Assembly: GCF_030244015.1 (NCBI RefSeq)
Contig: NZ_JASSYX010000003.1
Coordinates: 806,001-870,000 of the forward strand
Source: Pedobacter ginsengisoli
GTDB taxonomy: Bacteria; Bacteroidota; Bacteroidia; Sphingobacteriales; Sphingobacteriaceae
Length of the DNA: 64,000 nucleotides
Direction of reading: 5' to 3'
The position numbers and the translations under genes were made by a program. Positions 1 to 10,600 of the stretch are shown here, piece after piece (the first letter of the stretch is position 1; each line of letters begins with the position of its first letter). The notes under the pieces are model-generated. The model saw nothing but the letters and a program-made list of their open reading frames with translations, was not told the DNA's origin and ran no database searches.

Positions 1-446
1 AAACTAAGTGCAATTATCCTTTTCGCTGTTCTGCGATAAGTAAAAGAAAAAATCAGCAGGCCCAATAATAAAAATCCCGTCAAAGCGCCCATCAGTCTGT
101 TTACATATTCCGTCCAGGTCTTTGCTGCATTGAATGTCTCCGGCTGCAGGATCGATACATCATGCCTGATGCTGTCTGCAAGCTGGGATTTACCCATTTT
201 GTCAAGCGTCTTTGCGAAACGTTCATTCTTTGCTACCCGTTCCGCTACAAATTTCTCTTTATAATCAGCAGGAAGCTGGCTGACAGAAGTAGGCGGCACA
301 TATTGATCAAAACACTTTGGCCAATCCGGACAGCCCATACCAGAACCTGTACTGCGTACGATCCCGCCTGCCAGAATTAGCAAAAGGGTTACTACAATTG
401 TCGTAAGGTTTAGCCTGATAAATCTCTCTTCAGATTTAGGAACCAT
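1..446 (-). CDS. ctaA: Heme A synthase (COX15/CtaA family), N-terminal part
   Basis: The reading frame starts at the ATG at 446 and runs off the left edge with no stop, giving about 148 residues. The protein begins MVPKSEERFIRLNL, followed by a membrane segment (about residues 13-31) that leads into the family signature GGIVRSTGSGMGCPDWPKC (about residues 27-45). An extracytoplasmic loop and a second membrane segment (about 118-136) follow. CtaA/COX15 oxidises the methyl group of heme O to a formyl group, making heme A for aa3-type oxidases, which fits its place directly after the oxidase genes. The start lies about 12 bases after the U-tract of an intrinsic terminator, so its expression may depend on readthrough. 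The family call is secure; the C-terminus lies outside the window. Confidence 0.9.
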   Translation of the reverse strand, partial: MVPKSEERFIRLNLTTIVVTLLLILAGGIVRSTGSGMGCPDWPKCFDQYVPPTSVSQLPADYKEKFVAERVAKNERFAKTLDKMGKSQLADSIRHDVSILQPETFNAAKTWTEYVNRLMGALTGFLLLGLLIFSFTYRRTAKRIIALS

Positions 447-460
447 GTGTAAATGATTAA

Positions 461-510
461 AAAAAATGAGGTATCTGTTGTAAGTATTTACCTACTGCAG
501 ATACCCCATC
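461..510 (-). terminator. Intrinsic terminator between ctaD and ctaA
   Basis: On the minus strand a 12-bp arm (498-509) pairs with 466-477, with one G-U wobble. A second short stem forms in the loop (GTAGGTAAATACTTAC). The hairpin is followed at once by eight U residues (459-466). It lies 19 bases after the ctaD stop and just before the ctaA start. Confidence 0.85.
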
Positions 511-528
511 TTATTATAAACTATTGTA

Positions 529-2421
529 CTAGTCTAATTTCGTTTTAGCTGCAGCAGCTTCTTCCTGCTCTTCCCACGCTCTCTGTATACGCTCAGATTC
601 CGCATTTCCCTCAAAATCATGTGGCATATTTGAACTCATAGTTTGTGAAAAAGGTACAGTTTGCGGAATAAAATCTTCTTCAGCTCCAGGTTTACTGTAG
701 TCATATGGCCAGCGGTAAACAGTTGGAATTTCTCCAGGCCAGTTGCCGTGCAGGTGCTCAACCGGAGCAGTCCATTCCAGTGTATTCGCTCCCCAAGGGT
801 TTTGAGGTGCACGCTTGCCCTTAAATATGGAGTAAAAGAAGTTCCATAGAAATGCCACCTGTGCAAGTGCGCCGATGATCGCCGCCCATGTTACGAACAC
901 GTTTACCGTTAGCCATTTCTGCATAAACTCAAACTCTGTAAAGGCATAGTAACGGCGGGGTACACCATCCAGGCCTAAAAAGTGCAGCGGGAAGAATACC
1001 AGATAAGCCGCGATAAAGGTTAACCAGAAATGCAGATAACCCAATTTGTTGTTCATCATTCTTCCGAACATTCTTGGATACCAGTGATAAACACCCGCAA
1101 GCATACCAAAGATCGCTGCAGAACCCATCACCAGGTGAAAGTGGGCAACTACAAAATAAGTATCGTGGAGATTAATATCCAGTGCGGCATTTCCCAGGAA
1201 TATACCGGTCAGACCTCCGGAAATAAAGAAAGAGACCAATCCAATGGCAAACAGCATCGCAGGGGTAAATTTGATATTACCGCGCCATAGCGTAGCCAGG
1301 TAATTAAAAGTTTTAACTGCTGAAGGTACCGCGATAATAAGGGTCGTGATCATAAATACACCCCCGAGCAACGGGTTCATGCCCGTCACAAACATGTGGT
1401 GACCCCACACAATAAACGATAAAGTAGTGATACCGATCAATGAATAGATCATCGCGTGGTAACCAAATATTGGCTTCCTTGAATTTATAGAGATGATCTC
1501 AGAAGAAATACCCAGAGCAGGCATAATTACAATATATACTTCCGGGTGACCAAGGAACCAGAACAAGTGCTGCCATAAAATCGGCGACCCTCCTTCATTC
1601 GGCAAAACCTGGGTACCCATTACAATATCAGAAAGATAGAAACTCGTTCCAAAACTACGGTCAAATATCAGGAGTACAACACCCGCTACCAATACAGGGA
1701 ATGACAGGATACCCAATATGGCAGTCAGAAAAAACGCCCAGATCGTCAATGGCATTTTCCAAAGGTCCATTCCTTTAGTACGCATGTTTAATACAGTAGT
1801 TACATAATTGATACCGCCCATTAAAGATGAAGCCACAAAAAGCACCATACTGATCAGCCATAAAGTCATTCCAAGGCCGGATCCGCTAATTGCCGTTGGC
1901 AAAGCAGATAAAGGCGGGTATACCGTCCATCCCGCACTCGCAGGGCCCGTTTGAATAAAAAAGGAGCTCATCATGATCACACAGGCTGAAAAGAAAAACC
2001 AGTATGAAAGCATGTTCAGGAATGGCGACGCCATGTCCCTTGCACCCAGCTGAAGCGGGATCAGCAAATTACTGAACGTTCCGCTCAATCCTGCAGTTAA
2101 CACAAAGAACACCATAATAGTTCCGTGGATCGTTACCAGCGCCAGATAAAAATCGGGTTTGATCCGTCCGCCTTCAGCCCACTTTCCTAAAAAAGTTTCC
2201 AGGATAGGGAAAGACTTATCAGGCCAGGCCAGCTGTAACCGGAACAATATGGATAAACACATTGCTATTACAGCCATGATAATACCAGTTATCAAAAACT
2301 GCTTGGCGATCATCTTGTGATCCTGACTAAAGATATACTTCGTTAAGAAAGTCTCTTTGTGATGCCCATGATCATCATGGCTATCGTGGTTATGTGTATC
2401 GTGTAATGATATAGTTGACAT
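529..2421 (-). CDS. ctaD: Cytochrome c oxidase subunit I (aa3-type)
   Basis: Catalytic subunit of the heme-copper terminal oxidase, about 630 residues and 12 membrane helices in the inner membrane. Visible ligands are His99 (low-spin heme), the GHPEVY motif (His292, Glu294, Tyr296, the CuB His-Tyr pair and helix-VI glutamate), the CuB pair His341/His342, Lys370 of the K-channel, and His427/His429 (high- and low-spin heme). The glutamate in GHPEVY marks an A1-type oxidase. The cytoplasmic N-terminus is unusually His/Asp-rich (about residues 8-21). It lies 20 bases after ctaC as the last gene before a strong terminator, within the ACIII-oxidase operon. It reduces O2 to water with proton pumping. 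Identity is certain. Confidence 0.97.
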   Translation of the reverse strand: MSTISLHDTHNHDSHDDHGHHKETFLTKYIFSQDHKMIAKQFLITGIIMAVIAMCLSILFRLQLAWPDKSFPILETFLGKWAEGGRIKPDFYLALVTIHGTIMVFFVLTAGLSGTFSNLLIPLQLGARDMASPFLNMLSYWFFFSACVIMMSSFFIQTGPASAGWTVYPPLSALPTAISGSGLGMTLWLISMVLFVASSLMGGINYVTTVLNMRTKGMDLWKMPLTIWAFFLTAILGILSFPVLVAGVVLLIFDRSFGTSFYLSDIVMGTQVLPNEGGSPILWQHLFWFLGHPEVYIVIMPALGISSEIISINSRKPIFGYHAMIYSLIGITTLSFIVWGHHMFVTGMNPLLGGVFMITTLIIAVPSAVKTFNYLATLWRGNIKFTPAMLFAIGLVSFFISGGLTGIFLGNAALDINLHDTYFVVAHFHLVMGSAAIFGMLAGVYHWYPRMFGRMMNNKLGYLHFWLTFIAAYLVFFPLHFLGLDGVPRRYYAFTEFEFMQKWLTVNVFVTWAAIIGALAQVAFLWNFFYSIFKGKRAPQNPWGANTLEWTAPVEHLHGNWPGEIPTVYRWPYDYSKPGAEEDFIPQTVPFSQTMSSNMPHDFEGNAESERIQRAWEEQEEAAAAKTKLD

Positions 2422-2441
2422 AATGTGCTATTCCAGTATTG

Positions 2442-3677
2442 TTATTTTTTTAAAGCTATTTGATTTGTATTAACCGCTGAAGTATCCGTTGCAGCCGGAG
2501 CAGCAGGCTCAGCTGCCGGTGCTGCAGTTACAGGCATGTTAAATTGCTTTCTCAAATCGTCAGTTAAATATGGAGCCTGTTCCGCAATCCAGGTATCGTA
2601 TTCTTCCTGTGATACCACCCTTACCTCTTTCTGCATGTTGTAGTGGCCCTGACCACAGATCTTCGCACACAGGAACAAATATTGGAATTTAGGATCATTT
2701 GTTTTCTTTTTCATCTCCGCAGTGGTGATCGTCGGCGTAAATTCAAAGAAAGAGGTCATGCCGGGAACGGTGTTCAGCTGAACCCTGAAATGCGGCATAT
2801 AAAAACTATGTAATACATCCTTACTGGTCAGGATCAAACGGACAGGCTTGTTCACCGGGATTACCATAACATCCGCTACCTGGTCGTCAAGAGATTTCTT
2901 GTCGTTAAAATCTATACCCAGTGCGTTGGTAGAATTGATCAGTTTGTAATTTTTAACACCTACCACACCATCGGCTCCCGGATAACGGATAGCCCAGGAA
3001 AACTGAGCAGAAGTGATCTCAATGCTGATCGGTTTGTTGTTCGGGTCTTCAACTTTATAGAATATAGACCTCCAGGTCAGGAAACCCATTAACACAAGCA
3101 CGGTTAAAACCAGAGCCGGAATAATTGTCCATAAACGCTCCAAGGCATTATTGTGCGGATAATAGTATGCTTTTCGTTTACCGGTATTCTTATAAAGATA
3201 AGCGAACCCGAATAAAGCAATATGTGTAAGTATAAAAACGATCGTTGTGATGATCAGGGTGATGTTAAACATCTGATCGATCTTTTTACCATGTTCAGAA
3301 GCTGCTTCAGGCAACAACATGTTGCCATGAACCGTATATTCCCAGTATACTCCGTATAATCCTACGATCAGAAACAAAGCGAAAAGAAATCCATTTATAG
3401 CATTCCAGTTGATTCCTTTAGGTTTATCCTGTGCCTGTCTGGTCAGTTCATACACTTTCAGTGCTTTTCCAATTATTGCGATAAACAGGCACAGCACCAA
3501 AAAGGCCAGCACGTAAAAAATTGCCGACTTATAAACCGGGCCCATGTCAACTGGTTTTTCGGCGGTAGCAGCAGCAGCTTCTGCAGCCTGGGCAAATGCA
3601 CCGGTATTTGCAAACGCAGTCAATATCACTGCCAGTCCCGCTATTGTTTTATTACTTATAAATTTTCTTAGACTCAT
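2442..3677 (-). CDS. ctaC: Cytochrome c oxidase subunit II (CuA subunit)
   Basis: Receives electrons from ACIII or cytochrome c through the binuclear CuA site and passes them to subunit I. The CuA ligands are His290 (VLHSFYMP), Cys337, Cys341, His345 and Met348 (motif CxxxCxxxHxxM) in the periplasmic cupredoxin domain (about residues 215-355). The N-terminus holds a signal-like segment (11-29), two extra membrane helices (about 52-71 and 95-113), then the two usual subunit II helices (about 139-160 and 186-203). At 411 residues it is longer than classical subunit II. The C-terminal 30 residues are an Ala/Pro-rich tail. The extra helices are, to my knowledge, common in Bacteroidota. It lies 66 bases after actF. 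Confidence 0.96.
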   Translation of the reverse strand: MSLRKFISNKTIAGLAVILTAFANTGAFAQAAEAAAATAEKPVDMGPVYKSAIFYVLAFLVLCLFIAIIGKALKVYELTRQAQDKPKGINWNAINGFLFALFLIVGLYGVYWEYTVHGNMLLPEAASEHGKKIDQMFNITLIITTIVFILTHIALFGFAYLYKNTGKRKAYYYPHNNALERLWTIIPALVLTVLVLMGFLTWRSIFYKVEDPNNKPISIEITSAQFSWAIRYPGADGVVGVKNYKLINSTNALGIDFNDKKSLDDQVADVMVIPVNKPVRLILTSKDVLHSFYMPHFRVQLNTVPGMTSFFEFTPTITTAEMKKKTNDPKFQYLFLCAKICGQGHYNMQKEVRVVSQEEYDTWIAEQAPYLTDDLRKQFNMPVTAAPAAEPAAPAATDTSAVNTNQIALKK

Positions 3678-3743
3678 TTCCTTAAAAGTAGTAACACTGT
3701 ACTTCTATTATACTATTATTTATTATATGCTGTTCCACCCGTA

Positions 3744-4961
3744 TTACAAGTGGTGATTTAAACTTTCCTGCAAGAAAGGATGATTTTTTGCGATCAGCGG
3801 CTTCTTGCTCAATGCCCTCAGAACTGTAAAGGTAAACAAACCTACAAAACCTAGCGCAGTTCCGATCTCAATAAATCCAAATCCGTTCTCACCCTTCTCC
3901 ACCGCGCCCGGCATGATCATTTGATAATAGTCTACCCAGTGGCCGCACAGCACAACTATCGATACACCCAACAGCACATTTTCCTGTCTCTTATTGTCCC
4001 TGTCCATCAGCAGCAATACAGGTGAAAGAAAGTTAAGTACCAGGTTTAAATACCACCAGAATTCATAGTTTTCCCATCTGTTATAAAAATATACAGTCTC
4101 TTCCGGAATGTTCGCATAGTAGATCAGCATAAACTGGGCAAACCATACATAGGTCCAGAATATAGAGAAGCCGAAGATGAACTGTCCCAGATTGTGCAGG
4201 TGACTGTTGTTTACCCAGCTCATATAACCTGCTTTTCTCAGCAAGATCAGAATGATAGCGATAGCAGCCAGGCTGCTCACCCACATCGCAGCAAAGTTGT
4301 ACCAGCCAAACATGGTAGAGAACCAGTGTGCTTCCAGTGACATCACGGTATCAAATGCAAATATCGGTGTAGTAAATCCGTAGATCACTAAAAATACACA
4401 AGAGTACTTAAAGCTCTTCCTATATGAATTCAGACCACCTTCCACATCCTCATTGTTTGACCATTTTGCCAGAAAATAGGCAAATACACTGTATACAGTC
4501 AGAAAAACAAACTGCCTGCCCATAAAGAATGGCACGTTCAGAAAAGACGACTTACCGTCTATCAGTTTATCATAGTTCTCGCTGTTTGGATCAGTAAGAC
4601 CCTCTGCATGCCAGTGATGATATAAGTTATGTGTATATAAACCAAGTCCTATGACAACCAGTAAGATCACCACCGCAATCGGCAGTACTTTCGCCATGGC
4701 CTCAGGTACACGTAGTATCGAAGCAGACCAACCAGCCTGTGCTACAAACTGCACGGCTAAAAAGAAAGCGCCGGACATGCAAACACAAGCAAAGTAATAA
4801 GCCATTAATAACAGGTTTGCAAAAGTACGCTCATGCAGAGTCTCTTTAGAAAAACCAAAACCGATAGCCGCTATACCTATAACGATAGCGATTATGCTTA
4901 AAGTTTTTGCTTTACCTGTAAACTCAAACTGCTCAGTTAAATTATAATTATGAGTTCCCAT
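3744..4961 (-). CDS. actF: Alternative complex III subunit ActF
   Basis: Integral membrane protein of 405 residues with about ten predicted helices, for example near residues 18-36, 50-73, 90-109, 150-168 and 187-206. It is the smaller of the two paralogous quinol-side membrane subunits of ACIII, related to ActC/NrfD. Conserved aromatic and His residues occur in the loops (YTHNLYHHWHAEG). In known ACIII complexes ActF packs against ActC and is thought to take part in proton transfer. It is the last act gene, 14 bases after actE and directly before ctaC, an order that supports a physical ACIII-oxidase supercomplex (inference). Identification rests on gene order plus sequence and is strong. Confidence 0.92.
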   Translation of the reverse strand: MGTHNYNLTEQFEFTGKAKTLSIIAIVIGIAAIGFGFSKETLHERTFANLLLMAYYFACVCMSGAFFLAVQFVAQAGWSASILRVPEAMAKVLPIAVVILLVVIGLGLYTHNLYHHWHAEGLTDPNSENYDKLIDGKSSFLNVPFFMGRQFVFLTVYSVFAYFLAKWSNNEDVEGGLNSYRKSFKYSCVFLVIYGFTTPIFAFDTVMSLEAHWFSTMFGWYNFAAMWVSSLAAIAIILILLRKAGYMSWVNNSHLHNLGQFIFGFSIFWTYVWFAQFMLIYYANIPEETVYFYNRWENYEFWWYLNLVLNFLSPVLLLMDRDNKRQENVLLGVSIVVLCGHWVDYYQMIMPGAVEKGENGFGFIEIGTALGFVGLFTFTVLRALSKKPLIAKNHPFLQESLNHHL

Positions 4962-4975
4962 TTATTTCTTCTTTA

Positions 4976-5566
4976 CTATTTTGCTTTTTGTAATTCTTGT
5001 ACGTACAATACCACTTTCCATCTCTCGTCAGGTGACAGCTGGGAGGCATAAGATCCCATCATGTTCACCCCGTATTTAATGGTATGGTAAATTTTTCCCG
5101 CAGTCAGGTCTTTCATCAGGCCGCCTCTTGAGGATGCCTTCTCCGGATCATGGAATGAAGGTACCCCGCTAAATTTCTCAATTTTAACCAGATGGCCTTG
5201 TCCGTCACCTTTTTCTCCGTGGCAAGGACCGCACATCACCACATAAAGGTGCTGCCCTTTCAGTAAGTTCTCTTCAGTCAGGGGCATTGTGTTTACCAGG
5301 TTCACACCTGCAGCCTCATACCCTTCCTTTGTATTCGGATAAATATCATCCTCTACAAACCCAACCGGTGCCGTATGAGCTGGAGGCGTTTGCGCAGTTT
5401 GTCCGTTTGCAAAGTTCTTATTTGGCTGGTCCGGATTGTAAGCAAGCGGATCATACATATTCCTTGCATATTCTAAGCCTGTGCTTTCCTTATCCCGGCA
5501 TGCTGAAAATACCACAGCACTTGCCAGTATACAAAACGAGGCTAAAACTACTTTATTCTTATTCAT
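4976..5566 (-). CDS. actE: Alternative complex III subunit ActE, monoheme cytochrome c lipoprotein
   Basis: I chose the ATG at 5566, giving 196 residues. It yields a clean lipoprotein signal (MNKNKVVLASFC... ending VVFSAC, lipidated Cys23), and the ATG overlaps the actD stop by eight bases. A longer form from 5587 adds seven residues that weaken the signal. The mature protein has one heme c site, CGPCH (Cys112-His116), in a class I cytochrome c fold, with a possible axial Met near MMGSYASQL. It hands electrons from the ActA hemes towards the oxidase at the periplasmic face. Its position between actD and actF is the usual one. Confidence 0.92.
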   Translation of the reverse strand: MNKNKVVLASFCILASAVVFSACRDKESTGLEYARNMYDPLAYNPDQPNKNFANGQTAQTPPAHTAPVGFVEDDIYPNTKEGYEAAGVNLVNTMPLTEENLLKGQHLYVVMCGPCHGEKGDGQGHLVKIEKFSGVPSFHDPEKASSRGGLMKDLTAGKIYHTIKYGVNMMGSYASQLSPDERWKVVLYVQELQKAK

Positions 5567-6095
5567 AGCTAACATACTTCCTTTCATTGTACTTTACTTC
5601 CAAAGCACCGGCATCTTTTAATAAACCATCAATTACGCTGTGCTCAGCATTTTCTTTCGCGTCTATCGCAATAATGAACCTGTCATCAGTTGCCCTCAGG
5701 TCCATCACCCTTGGTGCCCTTCCGGGAAACAAGTGAGTAGAGGCATAGTAAGCACCGACCAGACTGAACGCGCAGAACAATACTGTCAGCTCAAACATAA
5801 TCGGAATAAAATCCGGAAGTGCTAAAGCAGGTTTACCACCAATGTTATGCCTCCAGTCAACTACAGACGTCAAATAGATCAGTGCAAATGCAGATGCAGT
5901 ACCCGTAAGTCCGCAAAAGAATGCGAGTACATCCAGTCTGGATCTTTTAATTCCCAATTTAGCTTCTATGCCGTGAATAGGCATTGGTGTATAAACATCA
6001 TGTATCTTAATGTTATTCTCCTGCAATTTATCGATGCCGTGCATCATTTCATCAGGATCACCAAAACTGCCTAAAATATATTTGATATTACTCAT
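5559..6095 (-). CDS. actD: Alternative complex III subunit ActD (DUF3341)
   Basis: A 178-residue DUF3341 protein with a soluble N-terminal part (starts MSNIKYILGSFGDPDEM), two membrane helices (about residues 56-76 and 97-119) and a soluble C-terminal part. In ACIII structures ActD is a small membrane-anchoring subunit without cofactors, and no Cys or His cofactor motif is visible here. It starts two bases after actC ends and overlaps the start of actE, so translation is probably coupled. Function is assigned from family and position. Confidence 0.9.
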   Translation of the reverse strand: MSNIKYILGSFGDPDEMMHGIDKLQENNIKIHDVYTPMPIHGIEAKLGIKRSRLDVLAFFCGLTGTASAFALIYLTSVVDWRHNIGGKPALALPDFIPIMFELTVLFCAFSLVGAYYASTHLFPGRAPRVMDLRATDDRFIIAIDAKENAEHSVIDGLLKDAGALEVKYNERKYVSYE

Positions 6096-6097
6096 TG

Positions 6098-7570
6098 TTA
6101 TATTTTTGCGTATTCTTCTTGTTTAACACTATCAAACTTATCTAAAGAACCAATGTATTCCGCTACCTGTTCTTTATCTAAGTGACCTTCTTTAATTTGC
6201 TCCAGTTTAGCCTGCTCACTTGCGCTCTTCAACAGTAATTTCACCTCTGCTATTGCTATAGAAGGCAATACCCTTAAAAACAGCAGGAACAAAGTGAAGA
6301 ATAATCCTATTGAACCTATGAACACACTCACATCAACCCATGTCGGATAGAACATCGCCCAGCTTGAAGGGATATAATCACGGTGCAGTGAAGTCACGAT
6401 AATCACAAAACGCTCAAACCACATCCCGATATTTACTACGATAGACAGGATCCAGGTTGCAGCTATATTTGTACGGATCTTTTTGAACCACAGCAATTGC
6501 GGAGAGATCACGTTACAGGTCATCATCATCCAGTACGCCCACCAGTAAGGCCCGGTCGAACGGTTGATGAAGGCATATTGTTCATATTCAGAACCTGAAT
6601 ACCAGGCGATGAAGAATTCTGTCAGATAAGCCACACCAACAATAGAGCCCGTCAGGATGATGATCTTGTTCATCGATTCAATGTGGAACATGGTGATGTA
6701 ATTCTCCAGCCCCAGCACTTTACGTGCAACCAACAGTAAGGTAAGCACCATCGCAAAACCCGAGAAGATCGCTCCCGCCACAAAATAAGGAGGGAAGATG
6801 GTCGTGTGCCATCCCGGAATTACAGAGGTAGCAAAGTCCATGGATACAATCGTGTGTACCGAAAGTACAAGTGGTGTAGAGATACCTGCAAGGATTAGAG
6901 ACACCGCCTCAAAACGCTGCCAGGTTTTCACATTACCGGACCAGCCGAATGAGAATATAGAATAGATCCTGCGTCTCAGACCTGTAGCACGGTCACGGAT
7001 CGTTGCGATATCAGGCAACAAACCGGTGTACCAGAACAATAATGAAACCGAGAAGTAGGTAGAGATCGCAAACATATCCCATACAAGCGGCGAGTTAAAG
7101 TTTACCCATAGTGAACCAAACTGGTTTGGCAATGGCAGTACCCAGTAAGCCAGCCATGGACGGCCCATGTGAGATACCACATAAGTAGCTGCACAGATAA
7201 CGGCAAATATCGTCATCGCCTCAGCAGACCTGTTGATCGAGTTCCTCCAGTTCTGACGGAAGAGCAGCAGTACCGCAGAGATCAGTGTTCCTGCGTGACC
7301 AATACCCACCCACCACACGAAACCGGTGATGTCCCAGGCCCAGCCCACTGTTTTATTCAATCCCCATGATCCGATACCGAACCAGAAGGTATAGCTCACG
7401 GCAAACACCCAAAGCATAGCACCGCAAAGTGCGATTATAAATCCAATCCACCACGCCCTGTTAGGCTTGTTCTCCACCGGCAGCAGAATATCACTCGTAA
7501 TCTTCGAATACGTGATGTTCTGACCGGTAATTAGTGGTTCTCTTAATATTGATTCCTTATGTCCTGACAT
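6098..7570 (-). CDS. actC: Alternative complex III subunit ActC (NrfD/PsrC type)
   Basis: A polytopic membrane protein of 490 residues with about ten helices, of the NrfD/PsrC quinol-binding family. Its N-terminus ([20 protein letters not shown]) is soluble, and helices begin near residue 41. ActC is the quinol-oxidising membrane subunit of ACIII, partnering the iron-sulfur protein ActB. Conserved family stretches include [14 protein letters not shown] (about 90-103) and SHMGRPW. It follows actB after 31 bases and precedes actD by two bases. Family and gene order agree fully. Confidence 0.95.
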   Translation of the reverse strand: MSGHKESILREPLITGQNITYSKITSDILLPVENKPNRAWWIGFIIALCGAMLWVFAVSYTFWFGIGSWGLNKTVGWAWDITGFVWWVGIGHAGTLISAVLLLFRQNWRNSINRSAEAMTIFAVICAATYVVSHMGRPWLAYWVLPLPNQFGSLWVNFNSPLVWDMFAISTYFSVSLLFWYTGLLPDIATIRDRATGLRRRIYSIFSFGWSGNVKTWQRFEAVSLILAGISTPLVLSVHTIVSMDFATSVIPGWHTTIFPPYFVAGAIFSGFAMVLTLLLVARKVLGLENYITMFHIESMNKIIILTGSIVGVAYLTEFFIAWYSGSEYEQYAFINRSTGPYWWAYWMMMTCNVISPQLLWFKKIRTNIAATWILSIVVNIGMWFERFVIIVTSLHRDYIPSSWAMFYPTWVDVSVFIGSIGLFFTLFLLFLRVLPSIAIAEVKLLLKSASEQAKLEQIKEGHLDKEQVAEYIGSLDKFDSVKQEEYAKI

Positions 7571-7601
7571 AATTTATTTTCTTTTAATATCAGCTATCTG
7601 C

Positions 7602-10600
7602 TTACGCGTGTACTGTTGTATCTGTATTTCTAATTTTTGTCATATAACCTATACCCGGCTGTACGTTGATCTCTTCCAGCACATAGTAAGTACGTTCACT
7701 ACGCAATGCTTTAGAAACTTCCGAATTAGGGTCATTGCCGTCACCAAATATGATCGCATTTGCAGAACAAGCTTGCTGACATGCCATTTTGATCTCGCCA
7801 TCTTTCAATGGACGTTTTTCAATTTTGGCCTGCAGTTTACCAGACTGAATACGCTGAATACACATGGTACATTTTTCCATCACACCTCTTGAACGGGTAG
7901 TCACATCAGGGTTAAGTACCAGCTGTGTAAACTCATTGTTCAGGTAATTGTCAAAACGTGAATCGTTCCAGTAGTTGAACCAGTTGAAACGGCGCACTTT
8001 ATACGGACAGTTGTTGGCACAATAACGGGTACCTACGCAACGGTTATAAGCCATATGGTTTAAGCCGTCTGAAGAGTGGGTAGTAGCCAGTACCGGACAA
8101 ACCGTCTCACATGGCGCATGGTCACAGTGCTGGCAAAGCATCGGCTGATGCACTACGGATACATTGTCCATGTTGTCCAGATGCGCAATTTCCTTTTCTT
8201 TGGTCACCGAATTGATGCCATTGCTGTGTGCCCCGTGCTCGCCATGAGCGGCTTCTCCATGACCTTCACCCTCTACATTAAAGCTGTAGTAGCGGTCAAT
8301 ACGGATCCAGTGCATTTCCCTGCGCCTGCGTACCTCGTCCTTACCTACAACAGGAATGTTATTTTCTACGTTACAGGCAACAATACAAGAACCACAACCG
8401 GTACAGGCATTCAAATCGATCGCCATCACCCAGTTGTTACCCGGTTTTTCGTATTTATCCCACAGATCGTAAGTCTTATGTTTAGCGTGATCATTTCCGG
8501 ATCCCGCAGCAGGGTTCTTTTTGTATGCAGTGAAACTAGCTTCACGAATGATGCTACGGCCTTCAAAAGAGTGGTGGGTCTGCGTTTGGGCAAGCTCATC
8601 TCTTTTTCCTGTCGCTTCTAATTTTACAGTAGTCGCATATTTAGAGGTACCGTTGGTAAAGCTTACAAAGGGGTAAGCATTGCGGCCTACATCGTTTCCA
8701 GCCTTACCGGCCTTGGTACGGCCATATCCCAAAGCGATAGAAGCCGTTCCCTGTGCCTGTCCCGGCTGGATCAGCACAGGCAGTTCAATGGAATAACCTT
8801 TATCATCCTTTACAGATACGATATCAAATTCTTTAAAACCTAATTTTTCAGCAAACTTAGGTGCCAGGGCAATGTAATTGTCCCAGGTTACCTTAGAAAC
8901 CGGATCAGGAAGCTCCTGCAGGAATGCATTATTGGCATATTTACCGTTACGCATACCAGTACTTTCATAAACCTCAAGCTCGATGTCCTTAACCAAAGCC
9001 TTGCTGTTGCTTAAGATGGAAGGAATCACCGCTGCAAGAGACAATGAGAAAGCATAAGTCCCCGCTGGTTTAGGCGCCGAAGCAAATACCCCTGTTTGCA
9101 GTACGTCTTTCCAGGTCTTACCCAATACAGGAAGTATGGTCGCCTCCCAGTTGTTGCGCACATACTGATAGTATTCTTTAACTGGGGCATTAGACCAGAT
9201 CAGCAAACTTTCCTCTGCCTGGCGTGAATTGAATACCGGGTTAATGGTCGGCTGTACGATGGAATAATATCCCTCATACGCGTTTGCATCACCCCATGAC
9301 TCCAGGTAATTGTGGTTGATCGCAATCACATCACAAAGTGAAGACGTCTCGTCCTGTCTGTCAGAGAAAGAAACCTTTAATCCAACTTTAGCCAGTCCGT
9401 CAGTAAATGCTTTCGCATTTGCCACATCATAAGCCGGGTTGCTGTCCAGGAAAAATACCGCAGCCACTTCGCCTCTGTTCATCTCGTTGATGAACTCGGC
9501 AAATTCTGCGTCATTCCCCGCATAACGTTTATTCGGATTGTCCAGATCGATTGTAGTACCGTAACTACCAATGGCTGAGTTGATCGCGTTTACCAAAATC
9601 TGTGTAGACACATCATTTGAACCGCAAACCACCACAGACTTTCCTTTATTCTGTAATAACTCTTTAGCGACTAACTTTAATGCTTTATCCGCAATCACAT
9701 TATTACCCAAAATACCGCCGGCCAGATTTGCACCGGTGATCGCATTGTATAAGGCAATCAGCGCCGGACCTTCTTCAGACAATTTTATTGGAACACGGGT
9801 ATCCGCATTGGTACCTGTCATGCTCATACCAGCTTCAAACTGAAAGTGGCGGGACATTTTGCCCTGGCTCAATGACTTCTGGTTCCTGTTGGAAACATAT
9901 TGCGCAGTAAATTCTTCACCGCTGATCCAGGTACCCAGGAAATCCGCGCCAAAGCTCACGATCAGGTCAGCCTTATCAAAATTATATTTTGGAACAACAG
10001 CCTTACCAAAGCTGTTCTCATTTGCCTTAATGATACCTGTATAAGAAATTGCATCATACTGAACATGCTTTGTAGTTGGATAAGCAGCAGTAAAATCAGC
10101 AATGACTGCTTTCGTCGAAGGACTGTTTACAGACGAAGAGACGATCCGGATCTTTTTACCGGAAGCCTGGGCTTTACTCAGTTCAGCCTGTACAAATTTG
10201 TCGATCTCGGCCCAATTACTTTTAGTCAAGCCATTGCTTCCGTCTTTCTTTACCGGAAACTGAAGTTTGGAAACATCATACAGATCTAAAACTGAAGCCT
10301 GTGCCTGCGCATCAGTACCGTTAAAAAAGCCGCCTGCATTGGGATTCGGTTCAATCTTAATTGGTCTTCCTTCCCTGGTTTTCACCAAAATACTCTGACC
10401 GTTAAAACTTGAAACATAATAGTTCGGGATGCCCGGAACTACCTCTTCAGGTTTAACCAGATAAGGAATTGATTTATGAATAGGGGCAGTCTGGCAAGCT
10501 GCCAGCGTAACTGCGCCTAACCCAAAGCCCAAAGCTTTCAAAAAGTCACGGCGCGGAGTTACTGTACTCAACCCTGCTTCATTTAAAACATCTTCAATTG

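Noticed and set aside
5567..5587. Longer start for actE
   Set aside because: It adds seven residues before a lipoprotein signal that is complete from 5566.
8076..8621. Plus-strand 181-residue ORF inside actB
   Set aside because: It lies wholly antisense to a clearly conserved gene and shows no signal, family motif or promoter.
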